From Streptomyces sp. NRRL F-6131 (GTDB taxonomy: Bacteria > Actinomycetota > Actinomycetes > Streptomycetales > Streptomycetaceae): a stretch of DNA of 64,000 nt. Below the pieces are notes generated by a model. It did not search any database and was not told the DNA's origin. It saw only the letters and a list, made by a program, of their open reading frames with translations. The position numbers were made by a program, and so were the translations under genes. Position 1 is the first letter of the stretch; each line of letters starts with the position of its first letter. This document shows, piece after piece, positions 28,101-34,272 of this stretch. Location: positions 1 to 64,000 of the forward strand of contig JOHN01000047.1 in the NCBI GenBank assembly GCA_000719695.1, written 5' to 3'.

Positions 28101-29795
28101 GTCCGCCGGCCCGCCCTCCCCCCGGGAGAAGCCCAGCAGGCGCTCGCGGCTCCCGGAACCGCCGCCGTCCGACCCGAGCTGCGGTCCCAGCCGGGGCACC
28201 GGGAACGGGGCCGGGTTGCCGGACAGGTTGCTCAGCAGCGCCAGGACGGTCAGCGGGTGGTGCGGCGGGAAGTACTTGGACTGGCCCTCGGCGATCGCCT
28301 TGAACTGGGTGTCGCGGACCCAGTCCATGTACCGCCCCATCAACGGCGTCGCGGCGTGGTGCAGTCCGCGGGCCATCAGGCCCATGGCCATGCCGGAGCC
28401 GAAGGTCGCGAGAGTGGTGGTGAACTCGTGCTTGTCGGTGAAGAGCAGGTTGTAGAAGCCCTCGGTCAGGTTGCCCTGGACGCCCTCCTTGAGCTGCTCG
28501 CCGATCGCGTAGCCCAGGTGGAACATGCGGTTGCCCTGCGACATGTGCTCGCCCACGTCGACCAGCCGGTCGGCGAGGGCGCCGACGCCGCGCTCGGCGA
28601 GCTTCTTGTTGCCGTTCTCCAGGACCTCCCGCAGCCCGGCGCTCAGCGCGGCGTGGTCGACGCCGTTCTTTCCCCAGCCCTTGACGAAGGCCTCGCCGAA
28701 CTCCCGGCCGAGCTTCTCCGCGGCCACGTCCCCGAGTTCGCCCTTGAGGTGCTTCTTGAAGCTCCCGGCCAGGTTCTCGACGAACTTGTCGGCCGCGGAG
28801 CCCGCCCCGGCCTTCCCGAAGCCGTGCCGCAGGAGGTTGTCGGAGGACTCCAGGATCGATCCCAGGTCACGCGCGAAGGCACGGGAGCCCGCCTTGTTCA
28901 GCCAGGTGCCGGTCCCCTCGGTCGTGGTCGACTTCAGGGTCGCGCCCGCGACGTCGCCGAGCGTGCCCTTGCTGCCCTTCGCCGCCCCCTCCAGGCCGGC
29001 CTTGAGCGCCTCGTTCAGCGCCTTGCGGTCGCCGTTGATCATGAAGTCGGCCAGCTTGTCGGCAGCCACCCGGCCGCCGCTCTTGCCGAGCAACCGGCCG
29101 AGCAGCTTGCCCAGGCCCATCCCGATCAGGTTGAGCGGGCCGGAGATCACGCCGCCGATGACGCCGAACAGCACCGCCTGCTTCAGGGCGTCCTTGTCGA
29201 TCTCCTTGCGGTTGCCCTGCCCGATCTGGATGTTCTGGATGACCAGGTCCATCGTCAGGCCGCTCATGATGCCCGCGAAGGTGTGCAGCAGGATCGTCTT
29301 GAAGAGGAACTTCATCAGCGTCTTCAGCACCTCGCGGGTGAAGATCGTCTTCAGGGTGATCCCGGCGAGGCTGGCGCCGAAGGTGAACGGCGCCCAGAGG
29401 ATGGCCAGCGCGATCTCCAGCAGCAGCTGGACGAGCTGGGCGATGGCCATCCACTTGGTGTACTCGGCGGCGGTGGCCACGTCGTTGGCGCACTTCGCGA
29501 GCGCCTCGGCGGTCTTGGTCGCCGAGGCGATGTAGTCCGACGCGCCGGTCTCGCCGATGAACTGGCGCATCTGCTCGGAGAAGGCCTGGGCCGCCTGCCC
29601 CTCGAACTGCTGCCGTGCCTTGACCGCGACCTCGGCGATCAGGCGCCGCAGTTCCGGCAGGTCCTTGGCGAGCTTCTGGTAGGCGTCCCGGACCTCGCGG
29701 AGGTCCCCCTCCCGGATCTCCGGCCAGGGCATGCCGGTGACCCTGGAGAAGAAGTCCGCGGTCGTCTTGTCGACCACGATCGACGAGTAGGGCAC
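21960..29795 (-). CDS. Giant ESX-locus protein, N-terminal part (CpnT/WXG100-like head, EndoU-like and HExxH modules)
   Basis: 2611 aa from GTG at 29795 (MPYSSIVVDKTTADFF). Residues 1 to about 400 are helical with membrane-compatible segments (AIAQLVQLLLEIALAILWAP; FGVIGGVISGPLNLIGMGLG) and resemble the N-terminal WXG100-like head of CpnT-type T7SS toxins. A Gln/Gly/Thr-rich linker follows (27.85-27.25 kb). Then come a metallopeptidase-like module with HELGHLLGLPDEYRE (His991), two EndoU-like modules (MFPAHW; MYPANW preceded by RHTLTGVH), further weak copies, a third EndoU-like module (FYPATW), a second metallopeptidase-like module (HELGHRFGYVDEYR, His2167), and two more EndoU-like modules (MFPRNW; FYPDAW). 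The last module stops at VWIEG and the frame then reads repeat DNA out of phase. It lies downstream of five small ESX genes, as expected of a large T7SS substrate. Module identities are from motif recognition, not alignment. Confidence 0.8.
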   Translation of the reverse strand: MPYSSIVVDKTTADFFSRVTGMPWPEIREGDLREVRDAYQKLAKDLPELRRLIAEVAVKARQQFEGQAAQAFSEQMRQFIGETGASDYIASATKTAEALAKCANDVATAAEYTKWMAIAQLVQLLLEIALAILWAPFTFGASLAGITLKTIFTREVLKTLMKFLFKTILLHTFAGIMSGLTMDLVIQNIQIGQGNRKEIDKDALKQAVLFGVIGGVISGPLNLIGMGLGKLLGRLLGKSGGRVAADKLADFMINGDRKALNEALKAGLEGAAKGSKGTLGDVAGATLKSTTTEGTGTWLNKAGSRAFARDLGSILESSDNLLRHGFGKAGAGSAADKFVENLAGSFKKHLKGELGDVAAEKLGREFGEAFVKGWGKNGVDHAALSAGLREVLENGNKKLAERGVGALADRLVDVGEHMSQGNRMFHLGYAIGEQLKEGVQGNLTEGFYNLLFTDKHEFTTTLATFGSGMAMGLMARGLHHAATPLMGRYMDWVRDTQFKAIAEGQSKYFPPHHPLTVLALLSNLSGNPAPFPVPRLGPQLGSDGGGSGSRERLLGFSRGEGGPADGDIASAFHRAFGNADLEHVFRDEADDVRDLFREAFGRGQIEDVFKTPSDPDAVEYAHVFRETLEHVRLEDAFDEWMPGAAPTPVGTVSHGGETARPQAPGQGQQQGQTQTQTPGQGQGQQQGQAQTQGQGQTQRQQPNQTPGDTSRPAPVRTTSTSSDTSTTSTTSTTATSTAAPRTATASVAPDPATATATVSTASAMPPAPHPKPAGGPPSDPPAPGPDGDPKRYAPPTATAADHRPAPSAAPSDHTPNGQETAGDPNAQGDPNAQGTPQPAPHHQPAAAAPAPAASALRPGWTAREIRPATDPLVRSLGANDIRAYEARRGALPDGRSATEVVLRVHLDTRALPPGDGTAQRVADVRDRARQGVTESFNRGHRLPDGDLLHVRVEFTDDPAAAHHTVRLTDDPDHRDHSGEWGLGIRPVTAAHELGHLLGLPDEYRERSHGTRAVYPDGALMTASARDGFGRYSVDVDAGIDTTGGIEHQTLAPRNLREIGSALDAAFGPRTDPSGVDAPRRASFGEDARRRALYGRRDGVGAHLWPEPGSDRVAPHFLGPRPNATSWARYPQADAGADRAGRRTISHGSAGDLEARGPGAQTMFPAHWTADDAVYASEQAYQDARRNGAVTGTPGGVQRWSGSYAGVRIEGEIRAGEFTSFRPSDDQPVDAPPPNAPLRGPDPLAFGQQAEDLGRHGDRHTLTGVHLPPRADLANALGVEVRPTGQTHTNGTYRAEVWFLDPTAAPGSVLASFPSRWHRSADGAAHTMYPANWNQARVDRAVDAAHRQRFESERLDDRTERWVGEADGVRIEGLTRDGRHLIHRPTTEQPHTTWNQAAVREVTPDHVQGIGPGNGTPVTVRHVRFDSGQEGVELVARVHLDFDPALRRGARQQYETALQDAADQYVAQHRSEDDPLVRITVEFADGADATTHSSVRVTPETARDTVDLRTHLPELTRLLRPVDFSPTVDWFGRGAPAGEWLRHGEPPAGAAPLRAPVTPGAGERPVTSTRMAEYEHLLALGFAEGIPADAGRGLPPGWTTAEARYAVAGATTLERRVDPQDPGRTVVVAEYRGVLMEVTRQNGQVVDYRGLPQAFAPQHTASPSGGTGLHRFAPAEGSAPAGAGGEGSGGQAGSTAPTGANAPFQGLDPNLLNADFANLDLTNPDHQSMDVDQPAPGLDQGMDWEPAGPVPAAVPTPAARYGGGWQQLVTADGTPAPVRRPDAPPAGQTPPPALHNGVVRVAGADGPRFYPATWTDAQVAAAVRQVAADPFRSSRSADGSVVHWVGASNGVHIEGLSSPDGRVLFHRPAAEQPTDSVVKGERVRRPFGAANGPRVDVRSTAFADGGHGVEILVRIRPGDEDWADVQRDVGQRVARALQRGLQTDAAFELDHHDDQDGAAPEPVAARPTLRVAVVRADASADDAFEVPAGWDAQGSTSPLKLFLNDLTSGPHDLAGRLTADGLPAPDRRTLHPDRLVETATVGARADGSGPNVMARLTQNFVVQRLERTDGDIETVLRLPVHLDTSLLPALPPPATHTARLEELKQRARQGVDASFNLGQRLPNGDRMRVEVEFRDTAEGAYTVTVHPNEIRADMSNWHLDLPTQTLAHELGHRFGYVDEYRKAGQNLAVYPDGGLMSTQTVDASGRFLVDSGEAAFAGSVSEVTGQVLSPRNLRALGAEVDRALGGRPGPDADPAALPRLARFDDAVQRTALDGGPDGQGGHLYPELGADRARPPHGIGAAHPNGTFRVLGASAQSRLADPVAAPVPAPHRTVAGDLAERPIPRRQERDRVMFPRNWTSDDAVYAAEQAFLDARRTGGVTRVGTATYEWKGEYGGVRIQGTVRSGEFLSFRPSDDQPVTAPPGYAPQRLTDQAFAHRAESLARYGDRHTLAGVHHDLGDQLRGRFGLRFGDVEVQHPNGTYRRPVWFLDPQVGTGMRLAELPSRWHRFDGRNNTFYPDAWTADRVVTHVTEAHGAAQWRERRADGTEHWIGKSGDVWIEGPCRVVLRWFRRVVLRRPCRVVLRWFRRVVLRRPCRVVLRWFRRPRPRDRRAS
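21992..22119. repeat. 48-bp tandem repeat, 2.7 copies, at the frame break
   Basis: Units begin with GGCGGAACCACCGGAGCACC at 21992, 22040 and 22088. In the downstream frame each encodes 16 residues (PLPGGAPVVPPGGAPA type). In the upstream frame it reads as the unnatural RRPCRVVLRWFRRVV. Copy number changes would keep the frame because 48 divides by three, so the break needs a separate one-base event. Confidence 0.85.
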
Positions 29796-29857
29796 GTGGA
29801 TCAGCCTGCCGTTTCCGGTCGTTCCAGAGGGTGGTGCGGGTCCTGCGGGGCCTGCCG

Positions 29858-30175
29858 CTAGCGGTGGTTGGCGATCTCGGTGGCGAGATCGTCCGCGCGG
29901 TCGAGCTTGTCGGCGAGCTTCTCGCCGTTCTCGCCGACCGTGCCGACCACCTGGCGGACCTTCTTGATCAGCTCGGTCAGATTGGTCGTCGGCTCGTCGA
30001 TCTGCTCGTGGTACTGCTTGCCGATCTCGTCGTTGCCGCCGACCGTCTTGTTGAGCTTGTTGATCGTCTGGACCTCGGTCTCGATCTCCTTCAGGAGCTC
30101 CTTGAGCTCGATGAACTCCGCGAAGGCCTTCTTCATGTACTCGGTCTTGGCGAGCACATTGGGGTCCTCAGCCAC
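29858..30175 (-). CDS. Small helical ESX-locus protein
   Basis: 105 aa from GTG at 30175, overlapping the stop of the upstream YbaB-like gene by 8 bases, with GGAGGAG directly upstream. It is almost entirely helical and charged (KTEYMKKAFAEFIELKELLK, then NLTELIKKVRQVVGTVGENG), consistent with a two-helix hairpin of WXG100 size, though no WxG is present. It is the gene immediately before the giant ORF and probably its partner or chaperone, as often occurs with large T7SS substrates. That role is inferred from position only. Confidence 0.8.
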   Translation of the reverse strand: MAEDPNVLAKTEYMKKAFAEFIELKELLKEIETEVQTINKLNKTVGGNDEIGKQYHEQIDEPTTNLTELIKKVRQVVGTVGENGEKLADKLDRADDLATEIANHR

Positions 30176-30608
30176 CGAACTCCTCCTGCTTGCGGGTCTT
30201 CTTCTTCTCGGCCTCGTCCGCGTAGCCGGGGCGCATCGACCACAGCGGCTCCAGCACGTCGTCCAGCTCGGTCCCGCCGGTCATCGACAGCCGCAGGCTG
30301 TCGGCCACCCCCTCGAACTCCCGGATCCGCGCCGCGACCTGCTCCCCCACCTTGGCGCGGGCCTCGTTGAGGACGTCGGTCAGCAGGGCGCCGAGTTCGG
30401 CCGGCGCCTTCTCCCGGTAGCCGGTGGTGTGGAAGGTCAGCGCCAGGACCTGGCCCTGCGGGCCGACCTTCACCGTCACCAGGCGGTCCTTGGACGTCAC
30501 GGAGGCGGTGAGCTTCTCCAGTTCGGCCTGGGCCTCCTGGGCCTTGGCGAGCTGGGCGTGCATCGCCTCCATGGTCTGGGCGATCTGGTCCGCGAAGGGG
30601 TTGCTCAT
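30168..30608 (-). CDS. YbaB/EbfC-family-like protein in the ESX operon
   Basis: 146 aa from ATG at 30608 with a GAGGAAC site. The sequence starts with a long helix (MSNPFADQIAQTMEAMHAQL), then a beta hairpin of the YbaB type (RLVTVKVGPQGQVLALTF) and a second long helix with VLNEARAKVGEQVAARI. YbaB/EbfC proteins are dimeric, and some bind DNA. Copies inside actinobacterial T7SS loci are common and may instead act as substrate chaperones. The basic tail (EKKKTRKQEE) is unusual. The gene overlaps the next one by 8 bases, so the two are probably co-translated. Confidence 0.8.
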   Translation of the reverse strand: MSNPFADQIAQTMEAMHAQLAKAQEAQAELEKLTASVTSKDRLVTVKVGPQGQVLALTFHTTGYREKAPAELGALLTDVLNEARAKVGEQVAARIREFEGVADSLRLSMTGGTELDDVLEPLWSMRPGYADEAEKKKTRKQEEFGG

Positions 30609-30721
30609 GGTGGTGTTCCTCGTTTCTCGGTGCGGTCGGGGCGGGCCGGCGCCGGGCGGACGGGCCCGGCGCCGGTGGCGCGCTGGTGCGGTGGGCGGTG
30701 ACGCGGTGGACGGTGTCGGCC

Positions 30722-32866
30722 TCAGCGGCCGATGACGCCCTCCACGGCCCCGCTCTCGGTGCCCCAGACCTCTTCGTCCTCCGCCAGCCAGGTGGTGCGC
30801 TGACGGTCCTTCTCGTTGCCACCGGCCCCGGCACCGGCGCCCGCGCCGGGCGGCATCATCGGCGGCATGCCGCCACCGCCGGTGGTGGCCACCTGCCGGC
30901 CGGTCAGCGCCGACTGCTCGGCGGCCGCGGCACGGGCCGCGCGCTCCGCGGCCAGGCGCTCGTTCGCCGCGTCGGCCGCCGCCTTCAGCGTGGTCGGGTC
31001 GCCGCCGGTGGCGAGACCCCGGGCGTTCGTCCCGGCGACGGCGCCGGTGATCGGGGAGATCCCGCCCGGCCCGGTGACGGCCGTCCCGCCCGGACCGCTG
31101 CCGAAGGAGCCCAGCAGGCCGGGACCGCCGAGGCCCGAGGCACCGAGCCCGAAGTCGTTGGGCGCCAGCAGGTCATCCTCGCCCAGGAAGCTCGCGCCGA
31201 GGTCGTCGATGATCTGTCGGCTCTCCGGGACGGGGTTGCCCCGGCCGTCGAGCAGGGTGCCGTCCGGGGAGATGCTGTGGTCCCGGCCGACCACCATCGG
31301 GTTGCCGCGGGGGTCCAGGACGGGCCGTCCCTCGCTGTCCACCACCCGGCCGTCGTCGGTGATCCGGGAACCGGGCGGCACCACGACGTTCTTGCCTCCG
31401 GAGCCGCCGATGCCGCCACCGACGCTCCCGGTCCAGGTGCTGCCGTTGTCGCCGCCGCCGAGGAGGTCGGGGACGCGGATGCCACCCGGGCCGGTACCGA
31501 TCCCGCCGATCCCCCCGGTACCGCCGCCCGGGAGCGTGCTCCCGCCGCTGCCGCCGCCGGTGATGATCTCGGGGGGCTTCACACCGCTGGGCAGGTTGCT
31601 CCCGCCGCCTCCCCCGCCGGTGCCGCTGCCGGTGTTCCCACCGATGCCGCCGATGCCGCCGATGCCCCCGATCCCGGAGCCACCGCCCCCGCCGCCGGCG
31701 CCACCGTCGAGCTTGAGGTCCTTGTTGCCGGGGCCTCCGCCGAGGTCCTGCTTCATGTTGTTGACGTCGTTGTCGATGTCACCCTTGCCGCCCCCGCCGC
31801 CCGCGCCGGCGTCACCGGTGCCGGGCGCCTTCGGCGGGGCGGGCGGCGGCATCCGCAGCTCGACCCGGGGGTGGTTGGTGTTCATCTGGTTGGAGAGGGT
31901 GGTGTAGGCCGTCTCGAGGAAGATCAGGGCCCGGCCGGCCTCCCGGTCCAGCCAGCCGAGGTTGGTCAGCCAGATCTCCTTGGCCCGGACGACGACCTTC
32001 TCCCAGAACTCCTTCGTCGCCGGATCACCGAACGGGGACTTCACGTCGAACTTCAGCAACCCGTAGCCCTGGGCGGTCGGCAGGTTGCTCGACTTCGTCT
32101 GCTCGTCGTACCCGGGCGTCTGCGCCTTCGTGTCGTAGGTGACCTTGATCGTGGCGGTGCTGAAGGCCTCGGCCACGGCGTCCTGGAGGGCGAGAGCGGG
32201 GTGGTACTGCCGGGTGCTGTGCCATTGGTTGAACGCCATGTCGAGCAGGTTGAGGGACGTCGTCATCGCCGGAAGTACGCCGTTCAGCGCGTTCTCGACG
32301 CCGTTGTCCCCCAGCTGACGCCGGAAGCTGGTGATCTCGCCGTGGAAGGCTCCGAGGATGGTGTGGAAGGCCCCCGCCGAGCTGCCCTGCCAGTCCCCGT
32401 CCGGGGCGTCGACCTCGTCGGTCCAGGCCTTGGTCCTGGTGACCCAGTCGTCGAGGAAGAGCCGGGCCTGCTCGTGGGCCTTGGCCACCCGCATGAAGGA
32501 CCCCAGGTCGACCCGGTCGTTGGCCCACGGGGGCTTGCGCAGCGGCGCGATGACGTTGGTGAACTCGTGCATCCACCGGTCGAACGGCGAGCCCGCCTTG
32601 AGGGTCTCGTAGTCGTAGTTGATCCCGTAGACGTAGCAGCCCTTGAAGACCTTGCCCACGCTCGTGAAGTGGAAGTTCCAGCCCCACCAGGCGTCGTTCG
32701 GCATGCCCTCCTGGCCGGCGGTCTTCCACTCGTGGTAGACCGTCGAGTGCCCCATCCCGTCGCCGGGCGTCCACTTGACGTCCTTGCCGGCGACCGCGCC
32801 GCGGTCGACGAGACTGGTCTGGGCCGACGACGCGAAGATCGCGACGACGTCCTCCCACTTGCCCAC
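30722..32866 (-). CDS. Glycine-rich ESX-locus protein, AAWKG-like
   Basis: 714 aa from GTG at 32866. Residues 1 to about 350 form an alpha-helical/WXG100-like head (MGKWEDVVAIFASS, DWQGSSAGAFHTILGAFHGE, LDREAGRALIFLETAYTTLS). The middle is a long Gly/Pro/Ser/Asn low-complexity region with GGIGGIGG and PGG units. Near the end is the segment RQRTTWLAEDEEVWG, a pattern that recurs in large T7SS-associated proteins of streptomycetes. A segment of EGRPVLDPRGNPMVVGRD type suggests short beta repeats before it. It is probably secreted. The family name AAWKG is used as a best guess from layout; the function is unknown. Confidence 0.75.
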   Translation of the reverse strand: MGKWEDVVAIFASSAQTSLVDRGAVAGKDVKWTPGDGMGHSTVYHEWKTAGQEGMPNDAWWGWNFHFTSVGKVFKGCYVYGINYDYETLKAGSPFDRWMHEFTNVIAPLRKPPWANDRVDLGSFMRVAKAHEQARLFLDDWVTRTKAWTDEVDAPDGDWQGSSAGAFHTILGAFHGEITSFRRQLGDNGVENALNGVLPAMTTSLNLLDMAFNQWHSTRQYHPALALQDAVAEAFSTATIKVTYDTKAQTPGYDEQTKSSNLPTAQGYGLLKFDVKSPFGDPATKEFWEKVVVRAKEIWLTNLGWLDREAGRALIFLETAYTTLSNQMNTNHPRVELRMPPPAPPKAPGTGDAGAGGGGGKGDIDNDVNNMKQDLGGGPGNKDLKLDGGAGGGGGGSGIGGIGGIGGIGGNTGSGTGGGGGGSNLPSGVKPPEIITGGGSGGSTLPGGGTGGIGGIGTGPGGIRVPDLLGGGDNGSTWTGSVGGGIGGSGGKNVVVPPGSRITDDGRVVDSEGRPVLDPRGNPMVVGRDHSISPDGTLLDGRGNPVPESRQIIDDLGASFLGEDDLLAPNDFGLGASGLGGPGLLGSFGSGPGGTAVTGPGGISPITGAVAGTNARGLATGGDPTTLKAAADAANERLAAERAARAAAAEQSALTGRQVATTGGGGMPPMMPPGAGAGAGAGGNEKDRQRTTWLAEDEEVWGTESGAVEGVIGR

Positions 32867-32976
32867 GGTGAACCCCTTCGGCTGGACCGGCGCGTCGGAT
32901 CGGATCGGCCCCGCTGGGGCGGTGGTGCGGGCCGGCCTGCGCCGGGACCGGCCCGCGTGACTGCACGGCGGCCGGG

Positions 32977-33411
32977 TCAGCGGCCCCCGGTGCCGGCCCC
33001 GGACCCGCCGGGAACGACGTTGTTGAGCAGGTACATCAGCTCGGCCACGCTGATGGCGTCCTCCTCGCCGTTCTGCAGGATGAGGTCGGCGTCCTTGAGG
33101 TCCAGCTTCATGTTGTTGGCCTGGGTGCTGATGTTGCCGAAGCCGGTGGTGACCGAGGCGAAGTAGCTCTTGAACGCGGTGGCGAGGGCCCCGATGGACG
33201 GAGCGGTCGCGCTCGCGTTGCCCGCCAGCAGGTGCGACACGTTGCCGTTGCTCAGGGAGCCGCCGTCGGTCGCGTAGAGGCCGACGTCCCGGACGTACGC
33301 GTTCTGCGCGAACGCGTTGATGAGCTCCTGGAGCTTCTTGTCCGCGAACTCCGCGACGTAGCCCTCGGTGATCTTGGTGACCTTCCCGCCACCCGACTCG
33401 TTCTCTGCCAT
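32977..33411 (-). CDS. Small ESX-locus protein of unknown family
   Basis: 144 aa from ATG at 33411, 19 bases after the preceding Esx-like gene, so co-transcribed. Two helical parts (YVAEFADKKLQELINAFAQ and NISTQANNMKLDLKDADLIL) surround a Gly/Ser/Asn-rich centre, with a C-terminal Gly tail. The size, lack of signal peptide and position fit a T7SS substrate or specific chaperone. No recognised motif was found. Confidence 0.8.
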   Translation of the reverse strand: MAENESGGGKVTKITEGYVAEFADKKLQELINAFAQNAYVRDVGLYATDGGSLSNGNVSHLLAGNASATAPSIGALATAFKSYFASVTTGFGNISTQANNMKLDLKDADLILQNGEEDAISVAELMYLLNNVVPGGSGAGTGGR

Positions 33412-33430
33412 GACCTGTCAGCCCCGTCCG

Positions 33431-33712
33431 TCAGCCCATGCCCCGGCCGGCCTCGAAGTCGGCCGACCAGAGGATGTGGTGGATCTTCGCGAGGTCCTGG
33501 GTGGCGGAGTTGATGTCACCGATCATCACGCCGTCCTTCTGACGGAGCGCCTCGGAGAGGTTCTCCGCGGCGGTGGAGAAGACACCCAGGAGGGGACCGC
33601 CGTAGAAGCTGTCCAGCTTCTGCTTGGTGATGCGCATCGCGTCCTCCATGCGCTCGGCCGTGTCGCTGAGGTACTGGATGGCGCCCTCGACGCCCGCGTG
33701 CTCGACGAACAC
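33431..33712 (-). CDS. WXG100-like Esx protein (FYGG in the turn)
   Basis: 93 aa from GTG at 33712 with GGGAG 8 bases upstream. It forms two amphipathic helices separated by SFYGGPLLG at the place where WXG100 proteins carry WxG. The helices read IQYLSDTAERMEDAMRITK and FSTAAENLSEALRQ. The length and helix-turn-helix layout are those of EsxA/EsxB proteins, small dimeric T7SS substrates. The Trp of the turn is replaced by Phe-Tyr. It probably pairs with the neighbouring 118-aa protein. Confidence 0.8.
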   Translation of the reverse strand: MFVEHAGVEGAIQYLSDTAERMEDAMRITKQKLDSFYGGPLLGVFSTAAENLSEALRQKDGVMIGDINSATQDLAKIHHILWSADFEAGRGMG

Positions 33713-33797
33713 TTCGCTGACTCCCGTTTCGTTGGAGGTTGGAGAAGGGGAACGACCGGACGCTCCGCCCGGCCGGTGGGGCCGCGTGAGCGGTCGC

Positions 33798-34154
33798 CTA
33801 CTTGGGGTTCAGGGCGTCCTTGATCGGGTCGTGCCCGCCGCCGCCGCTCTTGTTCGCCACCGACAGGGCGCTCTCCTCGGCGCTGTTGAAGGTGTTCTCA
33901 CCCGCGGCCAGCTTGCCCAGGAAGTCGTTGTAGAGGCCGATCACCTCCTGGTACTTCTGCTGCCACTCACCGATCTTCTGCACGAAGACGACGCTCGACT
34001 TGGCCTGGAACTTGGTCTCCAGCTCCTGGATGCTCATGTCGATGTCCCGCTTGACGCCGTCCATCACTCCCATCTGCGACTCGATGGTGCTCTTCACGGC
34101 CTGGATGGAGGCCGGATCCGCCTTCGTGACGGCATTCGGGTTGGTGTTGGCCAT
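33798..34154 (-). CDS. WXG100-like Esx protein
   Basis: 118 aa from ATG at 34154 with GAGAGGG upstream. It is the first of the small genes after eccB. Helix 1 contains IQAVKSTIESQMGVMDGVKR; the turn reads KFQAKSSVVF, and helix 2 contains GEWQQKYQEVIGLYNDFL, which has the conserved second-helix Trp. The WxG of the turn is changed to FQA. A Gly-rich tail ends the protein. It is expected to be a T7SS substrate forming a heterodimer with the 93-aa neighbour. The pairing is inferred. Confidence 0.82.
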   Translation of the reverse strand: MANTNPNAVTKADPASIQAVKSTIESQMGVMDGVKRDIDMSIQELETKFQAKSSVVFVQKIGEWQQKYQEVIGLYNDFLGKLAAGENTFNSAEESALSVANKSGGGGHDPIKDALNPK

Positions 34155-34272
34155 CTCGGTCCCTCTCGCAACTCACGTCTCCGGTACGGCCCGCGCACCG
34201 GCGGGCCCGCCAGGCTGAACGGCCCCGGGGGCCCGGCCGGTTCAGTGCGCCGGCGGGCCGGGGCGGTTCACC

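Noticed and set aside
21921..29861. Very long open frame on the + strand opposite the giant gene (about 2,600 codons)
   Set aside because: It follows the antisense GC frame of the giant gene. The translation is Val/Gly/Arg/Ala-rich with no ordered motifs, while the minus strand has clear domain repeats and operon structure.
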